Shown here piece by piece: positions 50,826 to 57,966 of a stretch of 64,000 nucleotides of DNA (position 1 is the stretch's first letter; the number at the start of each line of letters is the position of its first letter). The position numbers and the translations under genes were made by a program. The DNA comes from Thermocatellispora tengchongensis (GTDB lineage: Bacteria > Actinomycetota > Actinomycetes > Streptosporangiales > Streptosporangiaceae). The notes beneath the pieces are model-generated. The model ran no database searches. It saw only the letters and a list, made by a program, of their open reading frames with translations, and was not told where the DNA came from. The DNA is taken from assembly GCF_014202315.1 (NCBI RefSeq), contig NZ_JACHGN010000005.1:293128-357127 (forward strand), read 5' to 3'.

Positions 50826-51749
50826 ATGAGCGGTACTTCTCCCATGGCCCGCCGGTCCCTGCTCACCGCGGCCACGGTCGGTGCGGCGGGGCTGGCCTTG
50901 TCGGCGGGGCCTCTCGGGGCGAAGCCGGCCGCGGCCGGGGTGACGGCGCCCACTTCGCGGCGCTACGAGGGCAAGGTCGTCCTGGTCACGGGTGCGACGT
51001 CGGGGATCGGGCGGGCGGCGGCCATCGCGTTCGCCGGGGAGGGGGCGAAGGTCGGCTTCTGCGGGCGCAGGGAGCACCTGGGGCAACAGGTGGAGCGTGA
51101 GATCAGACGGGCCGGCGGCGAGGCGACGTACATCAGGGCGGACGTACGCGACCCGCGGCAGGTGAAGACCTTCGTCGACCGGGTGGCACAGAAGTACGGC
51201 GGCCTGCACGTGGCCATGAACAACGCGGGCATCCAGTACCGCAAGACGATCGCCGACATGACGGTCGAGGAGTGGGACGACACCCATCACACCAACGCCA
51301 GGGGCGTGTTCCTGTGCATCAAGCACGAGGCTCCGTACATCAGGGACTCGGGGGGCGGCGTCATCCTGGTGACCGGGTCGGCCAACGAGTTCGGCACCCG
51401 TCCGATGCTCGGCGCCTACGCGGCCAGCAAGGGCGCCGTGACCGGGCTGGTGCGCACGGCCGCGATCGAGTACGGCGGCGCGCCGTGGAACATCCGGGTG
51501 GTGGCCCTCTCCCCGGGCACCACCAACACCGCCCTCGTGGACGCCTGGCGGCCGATCCTGGCGCCCGACGACACGGACGAGGAGTGGGAGAGGCGCAAGG
51601 CGGGCCCGCAGCCCGGCATCGACGGGCTGAAGCGCATGGCCAAGCCGGAGGAGCTGGCGAACGCCGCCCTCGCGCTCGCCTCCGATGACATGACCTTCCT
51701 CACGGGCACGTCCGTGCTGGTGGACGGCGGCATGCTCGCCGGTCTCTGA
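50826..51749 (+). CDS. short-chain dehydrogenase with Tat export signal
   Basis: 307 residues. A twin-Arg signal (ARRSLL, then a hydrophobic stretch to about residue 37) precedes a classical SDR domain: TGATSGIG (NAD(P)-binding), NNAG, catalytic Ser in 'VTGSANEFG', Tyr-Lys in YAASK, and the C-terminal 'FLTGTSVLVDGG'. Tat export of a folded, cofactor-loaded oxidoreductase is plausible. ATG 50826 has GGGG 5 bases upstream; a longer frame to 50763 would overlap the promoter. The substrate is unknown. Confidence 0.85.
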   Translation: MSGTSPMARRSLLTAATVGAAGLALSAGPLGAKPAAAGVTAPTSRRYEGKVVLVTGATSGIGRAAAIAFAGEGAKVGFCGRREHLGQQVEREIRRAGGEATYIRADVRDPRQVKTFVDRVAQKYGGLHVAMNNAGIQYRKTIADMTVEEWDDTHHTNARGVFLCIKHEAPYIRDSGGGVILVTGSANEFGTRPMLGAYAASKGAVTGLVRTAAIEYGGAPWNIRVVALSPGTTNTALVDAWRPILAPDDTDEEWERRKAGPQPGIDGLKRMAKPEELANAALALASDDMTFLTGTSVLVDGGMLAGL

Positions 51750-51827
51750 CGGCCTCGCCCGCCCAGCGCCGCGCTTCCCCGGCGGCCTCGCCGGCGCCGC
51801 GCCACGCTTCCCCGCCCCGGAGCCGAC

Positions 51828-51890
51828 TTGACACCTTCGGACAGCCCTGTGCATGCTTTCACATGTCCCAAGGTACATGTACTTAGGTAA
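51828..51890 (+). promoter_or_regulatory. promoter and palindromic operator of the SDR pair
   Basis: TTGACA (51828-51833) and CATGCT (51852-51857, 18-base spacer) form a probable promoter. Downstream lie ACATGT (51861-51866) and a perfect 10-bp palindrome GTACATGTAC (51873-51882) within AAGGTACATGTACTT, a likely TetR- or MarR-type operator near the transcript start. No regulator gene is adjacent. Confidence 0.6.
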
Positions 51891-51906
51891 CTGTGAGGTG
51901 ATCGCG

Positions 51907-52758
51907 ATGGCGGATGACCGGAAGCGCGGCGGGGTGCTGGTGACCGGCGCGACGGGCGGGATCGGCGCCGCGACCGTGCGGGCGCTGGCGGAGCGGGGCT
52001 ACCAGGTCTTCGCCGGCGTACGCGGCGAGCCGGGCGCGCTCGCGAAGACGCCCGGCGTACGGGTCGTGCAGATGGACGTGACCGAGCCGGAGAGCGTGGC
52101 GGCGGCGGCCAAGCAGGTGGACCGCGACGTGCGCGACCACGGCCTGCGCGCGATCGTCAACAACGCGGGCGTGATCGTGCAGGGCCCGCTGGAACTGGTG
52201 CCGGTCGAGGAGCTGCGCCGCCAGTTCGAGGTCAACACGCTCGGCCCGGTGTACGTCACCCAGGCGTTCCTGCCCCTGATCCGGGCCGGGCAGGGCCGCA
52301 TCGTCAACGTCAGCGCGCCGACGGCGCGGATGCCGCTGCCGTTCCTGGCGGCGCTCTCGGGGAGCAAGGCCGCGCTCGACGCGATCTCGACCGCGCTGCG
52401 GCTGGAGCTCTCGTCCTGGCGCATCCCGGTGGTGGTCGTCGAGCCCGGCACGACCGACACGGCCATCTTCGCCAAGGCCGGTGACGCCTCGCGCGGGTCG
52501 CTGGCCGTGGCGCCGCCGCACCTGGTGGAGCTGTACCGCGCCCACATCGAGGCGGTGGAGAAGACGACGGCGAACCAGAAGCCGGGGCCGGTCGATCCGG
52601 TCGCCCGCGCGATCGTGACCGCGGTGGAGGCGTCCAGCCCCAAGCGGCGGTACGTCGTCGGCGACGCCCGCGCGATCGGCCTGGTCACCCGGCTGCCGGC
52701 CGGGCTGCGGGACCGGCTCGTCATGCGCACCTTCGGCCTCGCCGGCGTCACCCCGTGA
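51907..52758 (+). CDS. short-chain dehydrogenase-like protein lacking the catalytic tyrosine
   Basis: 283 residues. TGATGGIG, 'VQMDVTEPESV', 'NNAGVIVQGPLE' and the catalytic Ser region 'IVNVSAPTARM' are normal, but the YxxxK position reads LSGSK (codon CTC at 52354), so the general-base Tyr is Leu. The Lys is retained. It may be inactive, use another residue or bind a cofactor only. ATG 51907 is preceded by GAGGTGAT. The stop overlaps the next SDR gene (GTGA), so the pair is co-translated. Confidence 0.83.
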   Translation: MADDRKRGGVLVTGATGGIGAATVRALAERGYQVFAGVRGEPGALAKTPGVRVVQMDVTEPESVAAAAKQVDRDVRDHGLRAIVNNAGVIVQGPLELVPVEELRRQFEVNTLGPVYVTQAFLPLIRAGQGRIVNVSAPTARMPLPFLAALSGSKAALDAISTALRLELSSWRIPVVVVEPGTTDTAIFAKAGDASRGSLAVAPPHLVELYRAHIEAVEKTTANQKPGPVDPVARAIVTAVEASSPKRRYVVGDARAIGLVTRLPAGLRDRLVMRTFGLAGVTP

Positions 52759-53609
52759 CCACCACCCCGTCCGGCGGGCCCGCGGAGCGTACGATCGTGC
52801 TGGTCGGGGCCACCTCGGGCATCGGCAGGCACGCGGCGCGGCGCCTGGCGGCCGAGGGGCACCGGCTGGTCCTCATCGGCCGCGACCCGGAGCGGGTGCG
52901 CCGGCTGGCGCGCGACCTGCCCGCGGCGCACGTGATCACCGCCGACATCTCCACCGCCGACGGTGTGGACCAGGCGGCCAAGGAGGTGCACGCGGCGGTC
53001 GGCCACATCGACACGCTGGTCAACAACGCCGGGGTCATGCTGCCCGATCGCCGGACCACCGCCGAGGGCATCGAGCTGAACCTGGCCGTGCACCACCTCG
53101 CGCCCTGGTCCATGACGGGACGCCTGCTTCCCCTGCTGCGCCGCGGCGACGGCCGCGTCGTCAACGTCAACTCGGAAGGGCACCGGGCGCCGCTGCGCGG
53201 GCCGGGGCCGGTCCTGCTCGACCTCGGCGACCTCAACAGCGAGCACGGCTACGACCCGTTCCTGACCTACAGCCGTACGAAGCTGGCCAACCTGATGTTC
53301 ACCTACGAGCTGCACCGGCGGCATCCCGAGCTGACGGTCGTGGCCGTCCACCCGGGGATGGTGCGCACCGACCTCGGGCGGCACTTCTCCCGGGTCCTGG
53401 TCACGCTGGTCGGCGCGTTCTCGCTGCCCGCCCGCCAGGGCGCGGAGCCGATCGTCCGGCTGGCCACCGCGCCCGAGGTCGCCGCGGGCGCGTACTACGA
53501 CCGTTTCACCCCGGTCGCCTCGTCCCACGCCTCCTACGACCTGGACACCGCCCGCCGCCTCTGGGACGCCACCGCGGCCCTCCGTGGCCCCTTCGCCCCG
53601 GCCGCCTGA
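52755..53609 (+). CDS. short-chain dehydrogenase (retinol dehydrogenase-like)
   Basis: 284 residues with GATSGIG, 'LVNNAGVMLPDRRTTAEGIELNLAVHHLAPWSMTGRLLPLL', Ser in 'VVNVNSEGH' and an intact active-site YSRTK. 'VHPGMVRTDLGRHFSR' is typical of the RDH/WW-oxidoreductase-like subgroup. It starts at GTG inside the stop of the previous SDR gene, hence one operon. Because the upstream partner lacks its Tyr, this one probably supplies the catalytic activity. The substrate is unknown. Confidence 0.88.
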   Translation: MTTTPSGGPAERTIVLVGATSGIGRHAARRLAAEGHRLVLIGRDPERVRRLARDLPAAHVITADISTADGVDQAAKEVHAAVGHIDTLVNNAGVMLPDRRTTAEGIELNLAVHHLAPWSMTGRLLPLLRRGDGRVVNVNSEGHRAPLRGPGPVLLDLGDLNSEHGYDPFLTYSRTKLANLMFTYELHRRHPELTVVAVHPGMVRTDLGRHFSRVLVTLVGAFSLPARQGAEPIVRLATAPEVAAGAYYDRFTPVASSHASYDLDTARRLWDATAALRGPFAPAA

Positions 53610-53661
53610 GCGCTCCCCTGCCGGGGACCGCCGGACGACCGGGCCGAACACCCCCCGATCC

Positions 53662-53736
53662 TGGAGGCCGTGACCGGAATCGAACCGGTGTGCACCGCTT
53701 TGCAGGCGGTTCCCTCAACCACTCGGGCACACGGCC
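53662..53736 (-). tRNA. tRNA-Cys (anticodon GCA)
   Basis: Cloverleaf read on the minus strand: acceptor GGCCGTG pairing with CACGGCC, D-stem CCC/GGG, anticodon stem ACCGC/GCGGT with loop CTGCAAA (anticodon GCA), T-stem ACCGG/CCGGT with TTCGATT. The discriminator is T (U) as usual for tRNA-Cys, and CCA is encoded. Confidence 0.95.
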
Positions 53737-53823
53737 GGGAAGGTCCGCCGCGATTCGGGGGCGCAGCGGCGTGCGTGCGCACACCGCCCCCCGCCTCACG
53801 CGGACTCAACGATCAAGAACACA

Positions 53824-54219
53824 TCAGGGTACGGTCGCGGGCCCGGATGCCGTACGGGCGGCCAGGCGGGCGTCCAGCTCCTCCTCGGTGGCGACGAACC
53901 AGAACCCGTCACCGCGGTTGGTCTCGGCCACGAAGTCGCGCAGCGCGCTGCTGCGCGCGACATGGCGGGAAATGTCGCCCACGACGGCGACGCGTATCCG
54001 GTACATCTGGAATTTGAGCACCACGTCACCGGCGACGCGTGTGCTGAGCCGGAAGAAATCATCGTGAAAACGCCCGGCGGGAATGACGAGCATATCCGCG
54101 TCATATCCCAGCGCCACGCCGACCAAATCGACGGCGTCGCGTTCGCCACGTATTCTCTCCCCGTACGGGTCCAGGGCGACGGCCCGGATTCCGTGCAGGT
54201 CCACCAGTTTTTCAGGCAT
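53824..54219 (-). CDS. DUF4180 domain protein
   Basis: 131 residues. The family pattern is visible: 'RDAVDLVGVALGYDADMLVIPAGRFHDDFFRLSTRVAGDVVLKFQMYRIRVAVVGDIS' and 'SSALRDFVAETNRGDGFWFVATEEELDARL'. DUF4180 proteins are small and cytosolic, with no assigned function. I chose ATG 54219 (AAGGTG ~11 bases upstream); a frame to 54291 would add an unsupported N-terminus. TACGGT at 54267-54262 is a possible -10. Codon use (GTGAAAACG-type, more A/T) looks slightly less biased than neighbours. Confidence 0.8.
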   Translation of the reverse strand: MPEKLVDLHGIRAVALDPYGERIRGERDAVDLVGVALGYDADMLVIPAGRFHDDFFRLSTRVAGDVVLKFQMYRIRVAVVGDISRHVARSSALRDFVAETNRGDGFWFVATEEELDARLAARTASGPATVP

Positions 54220-54777
54220 CGCGCGGAGCACCTTTTCCCATGCGCGGCGGAAGATCGGCGAACCGTACGCGGCGCGGACCGGCGGCGTCACCGAGAGTCG
54301 GCAAAAGCGAGAGCAGGGCCGGAAGGAACCCCCGATGACCGGCGGCGCGCCAAGGCGCGCGCGACAAGCGGGGTGGAGGTCAGCGGCCGGTACAGGACGG
54401 ACAACACGCGCCGGCGCAACAGGCCGAGGTACGGCGAGCGACGGCGCGGCCGGTCGTCATGACCGCCATCGTCGTGTCCATGCTCGCTCCTTCATCGCGT
54501 GACCGGGTGGATCACCCACACCGTCCTTCGGCATTCACATTAGGCCACCCACCGGCCGTACGTCAATCCGGCGCCGCGCATTTTTCCCGCGCCCGCGATA
54601 AACACCTCTCCGAATACGGCGGTCGGAAAAAGGCGGATCTCCTGTGAGGGTGCGGTGTGCCGCCGTAGCGGCACACCGCTGGGTCGTCGTGGTCGTCGTC
54701 CGTCCCGGCTCGGGGACGTTCCCGTCTCCCTCGCGAGAGCCCGCCGGAGTTCACGGGCCGGCCGGTGCGGACGAGTG
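54220..54777. other. intergenic region with an AT-richer patch, no gene seen
   Basis: Frames on both strands are shadows or lack family features and ribosome sites. An AT-richer patch lies at about 54575-54640. The DUF4180 promoter should be near 54262; nothing else is convincing. Confidence 0.4.
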
Positions 54778-54790
54778 GATAATCGGGGCC

Positions 54791-55399
54791 ATGCGTGTGG
54801 GGATAGCCCATCACTTCGGCTGGGCCGTGGCCGTCACGGCGTCGGCCGGCCACCAGGTCGCCGACCGCCGCCGGATCGACCTGGTGGAGCCCGGCGTGCC
54901 CGCGGCGCCCATCCACCGTCCGGGCGGACCTCTCGACGATGCCGCGGCCTCGGAGCTGGTGGCCCGCGTGCGGGCGTCGGCGGCCCGGGCGACGTCGGCT
55001 TCGCTGGACGAACTCGCAGCCGCGCTGCCCGAGCCGATCGTCTCGGTCTCGCTGCGGGCCTGGCCTGCGGATTTCCCCGAGGACATCGCCGTCCAGCGAC
55101 GCCCACCGTACGAATCCCGAGCCGACTCCGTCATGTACCGCCAGATCCTGGCCGAGCTCGCCCGCGCGCGGGGCTGGGCCGTCCACTTCTATGACGCCAA
55201 GAACGTGGAGAGCCAAGCGGCCGGAATCCTGGCCGAGCGGGCCGGCGAGGTCCTGTACGGCCCGCGGGCGAGGCTCGGGCCGCCCTGGACGAAGGACCAT
55301 CGGATGGCGCTCGCGGCGACGGTCGTGGCCGCCGATCTCCACGACGCGCCGGATGCTCAGGAGCGTGGAGCCGTTCCCGATCGAGCGACGCCCCCGTGA
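54791..55399 (+). CDS. conserved hypothetical protein
   Basis: 202 residues, soluble, starting MRVGIAHHFGWAVAVTASAGH. Notable segments are 'RRRIDLVEPGVPAAPIHRPGGPLDD', 'LRAWPADFPEDIAVQRRPPYESRADSVMYRQILAELARARGW' and 'LGPPWTKDHRMALAATVVAA'. The sequence is regular and well biased, so it is a real gene, and I believe it belongs to an actinobacterial family of unknown function. GATAAT (54778-54783) lies 7 bases before the ATG, so the start is probably leaderless. A frame back to 54644 is unlikely. Confidence 0.75.
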   Translation: MRVGIAHHFGWAVAVTASAGHQVADRRRIDLVEPGVPAAPIHRPGGPLDDAAASELVARVRASAARATSASLDELAAALPEPIVSVSLRAWPADFPEDIAVQRRPPYESRADSVMYRQILAELARARGWAVHFYDAKNVESQAAGILAERAGEVLYGPRARLGPPWTKDHRMALAATVVAADLHDAPDAQERGAVPDRATPP

Positions 55400-55424
55400 C
55401 GCGCCCGGCGGTCCGGGCGCGAGC

Positions 55425-56498
55425 TCAGGCGGCGTGCTGGTAGGCGGAGTAGGTGATATAGCCGGCGTCGCCGCCCTGGTACCAGGTGGACTCGTCGTAC
55501 GGCGCGATCGGAAGGTTCTGGCGCAGCCGCTCCACGAGGTCGGGGTTGGCGATGAAGGCGCGGCCGAAGCTGATCAGGTCGGCGCCGAGTCCCAGCCAGT
55601 GGTCGGCGGCCGCCTTGTCCGTCTGCCGCGGCCCCATCGGGAAGGCCGGGTTGACGATGAGCGTGCCGGGCCACTCCTTGCGCAGGCCGACGAGCACCTC
55701 CTCGTCGGTGGTGGCCTCCAGGTGGATGTACGCCAGATCCAGCGGGGCCAGCTCGGCGAGCAGCGCGCCGTACAGCTCGGGGACGTCGGTCTCCTCCGCG
55801 CCCCAGATGCCCGCGCCGGGCGAGAGCCGGATGCCGGTACGGCGGCCGCCCACCGCCTCCACGGTCGCGGACACCGCCTCCACGGCGAACCGGATGCGGT
55901 TGGCGATCGACCCGCCGTAGATGTCGGTGCGCAGGTTGGCGGTGCTGGAGAGGAACTGCGAGATGAGGTAGCCGTTCGCGCCGTGCAGTTCCACGCCGTC
56001 GAAGCCGGCCTCCATGGCCCGCAGGGCCGCTTCGGCGTAGGAGCGCGCGTGCTCGGGCACCTCGGCGGTCTCCAGCGCCCGCGGCACGGGGGCCGGCTTG
56101 GGCCCGTTCGGGGTGAACACCTCCCCGACGGCGGGCACCGCCGAGGGACCCACCGGCTGCATCCCGGTGGTGTCGGGGTGGGAGACCCGGCCTCCGTGCA
56201 TGATCTGGGCGAAGATCCGCCCGCCGTTGGCGTGGACCGCGTCGGTGACCGGTCGCCAGCTCGCGACCTGCTCGTCGGTGTGCAGCCCGGGGGTGCCCGG
56301 GTTGGACTGACCGATGAGGCTCGGCTGCACGCCTTCGGTAACGATGAGCCCGGCGGTGGCGCGCTGGGCGTAGTAGGTCGCCATCGACGGCGTCGCCACG
56401 CCGCCCTCGCCCGCACGGACCCTGGTCATCGGGGCCATCACCACCCGGTTGGGCAGGGTCAGCGCGCCGAGCTGGTACCGGTCGAACAGGGTCGTCAT
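55425..56498 (-). CDS. old yellow enzyme family FMN-dependent alkene reductase
   Basis: 357 residues. OYE barrel motifs: 'LPNRVVMAPMTRVRAGEGG', 'AQIMHGGRVSHP', the substrate-binding His-Asn pair in 'VELHGANGYLISQFLS' with Tyr in YL, 'DIYGGSIANRIRFAVE', and the FMN-phosphate segment 'LISFGRAFIANPDL'. It reduces activated C=C bonds with NAD(P)H. ATG 56498 follows AAAGG and AGGA. It is divergent from a MerR regulator, and its promoter has a MerR-type 20-base spacer. Confidence 0.93.
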   Translation of the reverse strand: MTTLFDRYQLGALTLPNRVVMAPMTRVRAGEGGVATPSMATYYAQRATAGLIVTEGVQPSLIGQSNPGTPGLHTDEQVASWRPVTDAVHANGGRIFAQIMHGGRVSHPDTTGMQPVGPSAVPAVGEVFTPNGPKPAPVPRALETAEVPEHARSYAEAALRAMEAGFDGVELHGANGYLISQFLSSTANLRTDIYGGSIANRIRFAVEAVSATVEAVGGRRTGIRLSPGAGIWGAEETDVPELYGALLAELAPLDLAYIHLEATTDEEVLVGLRKEWPGTLIVNPAFPMGPRQTDKAAADHWLGLGADLISFGRAFIANPDLVERLRQNLPIAPYDESTWYQGGDAGYITYSAYQHAA

Positions 56499-56557
56499 TC
56501 CTGCATGCCTTTCGGGATTGTCACGGATGTTCACGTCCGCCGGCTGGACACGGGACT

Positions 56558-56589
56558 ACGCTAAGACCTGACACTGACGTCAGATGCAA
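56558..56589 (-). promoter_or_regulatory. MerR-type promoter/operator of the reductase gene
   Basis: Read on the minus strand: TTGCAT (-35, 56589-56584) and TAGCGT (-10, 56563-56558) are separated by 20 bases, longer than the usual 17. The spacer contains CTGAC-N6-GTCAG (56568-56583). Long spacers with a dyad are the signature of MerR-activated promoters, and a merR-like gene lies 40 bases away. Confidence 0.75.
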
Positions 56590-56623
56590 GCGTTCCGTCC
56601 AGGTTTTCCCGAAGGGAGGTGCG

Positions 56624-56992
56624 ATGCGGATCGGAGAGTTGGCGTCCCGCGCCGGGGTGAGCGTACGGTCCCTGCGCTACTACGAGGAGCAGGGCCTGAT
56701 CACCAGCACACGCAGCGCCGGCGGCCAGCGCACCTACACCGAAGACGAGGTCGAGCGGGTGCGGTTCATCCAGCGCCTGTACGCCGCCGGCCTGTCCAGC
56801 CGCACGGTCCTGGAGCTGTTGCCGTGTGTGGACTCCCCCAGCGAACAGAACGCCGACGAGGCGTTCGAGCGGATGGTGCGAGAGCGAGACCGGATCAGCC
56901 GGCACATCGACGAACTCTGCCAGGCCCGCGACGCCCTCGACCGGCTCATCGACGCCAACCGCGCCCACCGCGCCAGCCTGACGCCTCACTGA
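56624..56992 (+). CDS. MerR family transcriptional regulator
   Basis: 122 residues: N-terminal helix-turn-helix 'MRIGELASRAGVSVRSLRYYEEQGLI', wing, then a dimerisation coiled coil. One Cys (in 'LLPCVDSPSEQ') is near the effector region. The C-terminus is short, as in regulators sensing redox-active or small electrophilic compounds. GGGAGG is 5-6 bases upstream. It most likely activates the divergent reductase gene from the shared operator. Confidence 0.92.
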   Translation: MRIGELASRAGVSVRSLRYYEEQGLITSTRSAGGQRTYTEDEVERVRFIQRLYAAGLSSRTVLELLPCVDSPSEQNADEAFERMVRERDRISRHIDELCQARDALDRLIDANRAHRASLTPH

Positions 56993-57029
56993 GCCGACGG
57001 CATCGCGAGGCACGGACGAGCAGGCGTCA

Positions 57030-57330
57030 GCCCGGCTTGCGCCACAGGTAGCGGCGCGGGACGCGGACCCCGCTACCGCAACGGCCAGCGTCAGGCGGAC
57101 CCGGCTGCCCAGCAAGCGGGCATCAGGCCAGCTCGCGCCACAGGCAGCGGCGCGGGACGCGGACCCCGCTACCGCAACGGCCAGCGTCAGGCGGACCCGG
57201 CTGCCCAGCAAGCGGGCATCAGGCCAGCTCGCGCCACAGGCAGCGGCGCGGGACGCGGACCCCGCTACCGCAACGGCCAGCGTCAGGCGGACCCGGCTGC
57301 CGCAGCGGGCGGGCATCAGGCCGCCTTGTG
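57030..57330. repeat. 96-bp tandem repeat, three copies
   Basis: Near-identical 96-base units begin around 57061, 57157 and 57253 (for example ACGCGGACCCCGCTACC starts each), with partial flanking copies. 96 bases equal 32 codons, so open frames on the minus strand repeat a 32-residue block, but no ribosome site or family supports a gene. Confidence 0.88.
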
Positions 57331-57534
57331 CCACAGGTAGTGCCGGGCGAGGGGACCCGGTTGCCGCAGCGGGCGGCCGAGTACCAGCAGCGGCGCGGGT
57401 GGGCGGGCAGGAACAGCAGGGTGCAGTCGTCGGCCTCACGCTGGCGGGTCTTGGTGATCGCGGAGCCAGCAGGTCGGCGGCGGCCTCGGCGAGCCAGGCC
57501 GCCAGCCGCACTCCGGGGCGCGCCAGCCCGGCGG

Positions 57535-57675
57535 CCCGGCCGCCCACGGCCCGGCAGCGCGACAGCGCGGCGGCCCAACAGCCCGACAGCCCAGCAGCGC
57601 GACAGCCCAGCAGCGCAACAGCCCGACAGCCCGACAGCCCGACAGCGCAACAGCGCAACAGCCCAGCAGTGCGGC
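57535..57675. repeat. octanucleotide repeat tract
   Basis: About 17 units of 8 bases of the form CAGCSSRR (CAGCCCGA, CAGCGCAA, CAGCCCAG) run head to tail. No gene is seen in it. Confidence 0.8.
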
Positions 57676-57688
57676 GGCGTACGGTGAT

Positions 57689-57791
57689 GATCGCCTGCCC
57701 GACGCCGAACTCCACCTCCTCGACACCGGCCACTTCGCCCTGGAGGACCACCTGCCGCAGGTTCGCCACGCTGATCGCCGACTTCCTCGAC
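57689..57791 (+). pseudogene. remnant of an alpha/beta-hydrolase C-terminus
   Basis: The plus strand encodes DAELHLLDTGHFALEDHLPQV (the His-bearing end of an alpha/beta-hydrolase), then, after a one-base shift near 57760, FATLIADFLD. Together they match the usual 'LDTGHFALEDH...IADFL' ending. No upstream hydrolase sequence is recognisable; repeats lie on both sides. Confidence 0.65.
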
Positions 57792-57796
57792 CCGAC

Positions 57797-57903
57797 CTGG
57801 AAGCGACCCGACCTGGAAGCGACCCGACCTGGAAGCGACCCGACCTGGAAGCGACCCGACCTGGAAGCGACCCGACCTGGAAGCGACCGGACCTGGAAGT
57901 AGG
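57797..57903. repeat. 16-bp tandem repeat array
   Basis: About six to seven units of GACCTGGAAGCGACCC, the first directly after the hydrolase remnant and the last ending GACCTGGAAGTAG. It is non-coding in the minus-strand context of comEC, which ends 60 bases further on. Confidence 0.9.
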
Positions 57904-57966
57904 CACGCCAGACCCGTGGTGGGCCGGCGGAGCGGCGAAGGCACGGCCGCGCCGCCCGCGATTCCA

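Noticed and set aside
50006..50953. Minus-strand frame of 315 codons upstream of the Tat-SDR gene
   Set aside because: It overlaps the strong promoter and the SDR start, has an abnormal composition and no family features.
53662..53736. tRNA-Cys as the attachment site of an integrated element
   Set aside because: No second copy of the tRNA 3' end and no integrase gene are visible in the window.
54563..55342. Minus-strand frame of 259 codons opposite the unknown gene
   Set aside because: It is antisense to a well-biased leaderless gene and lacks any recognisable motif.
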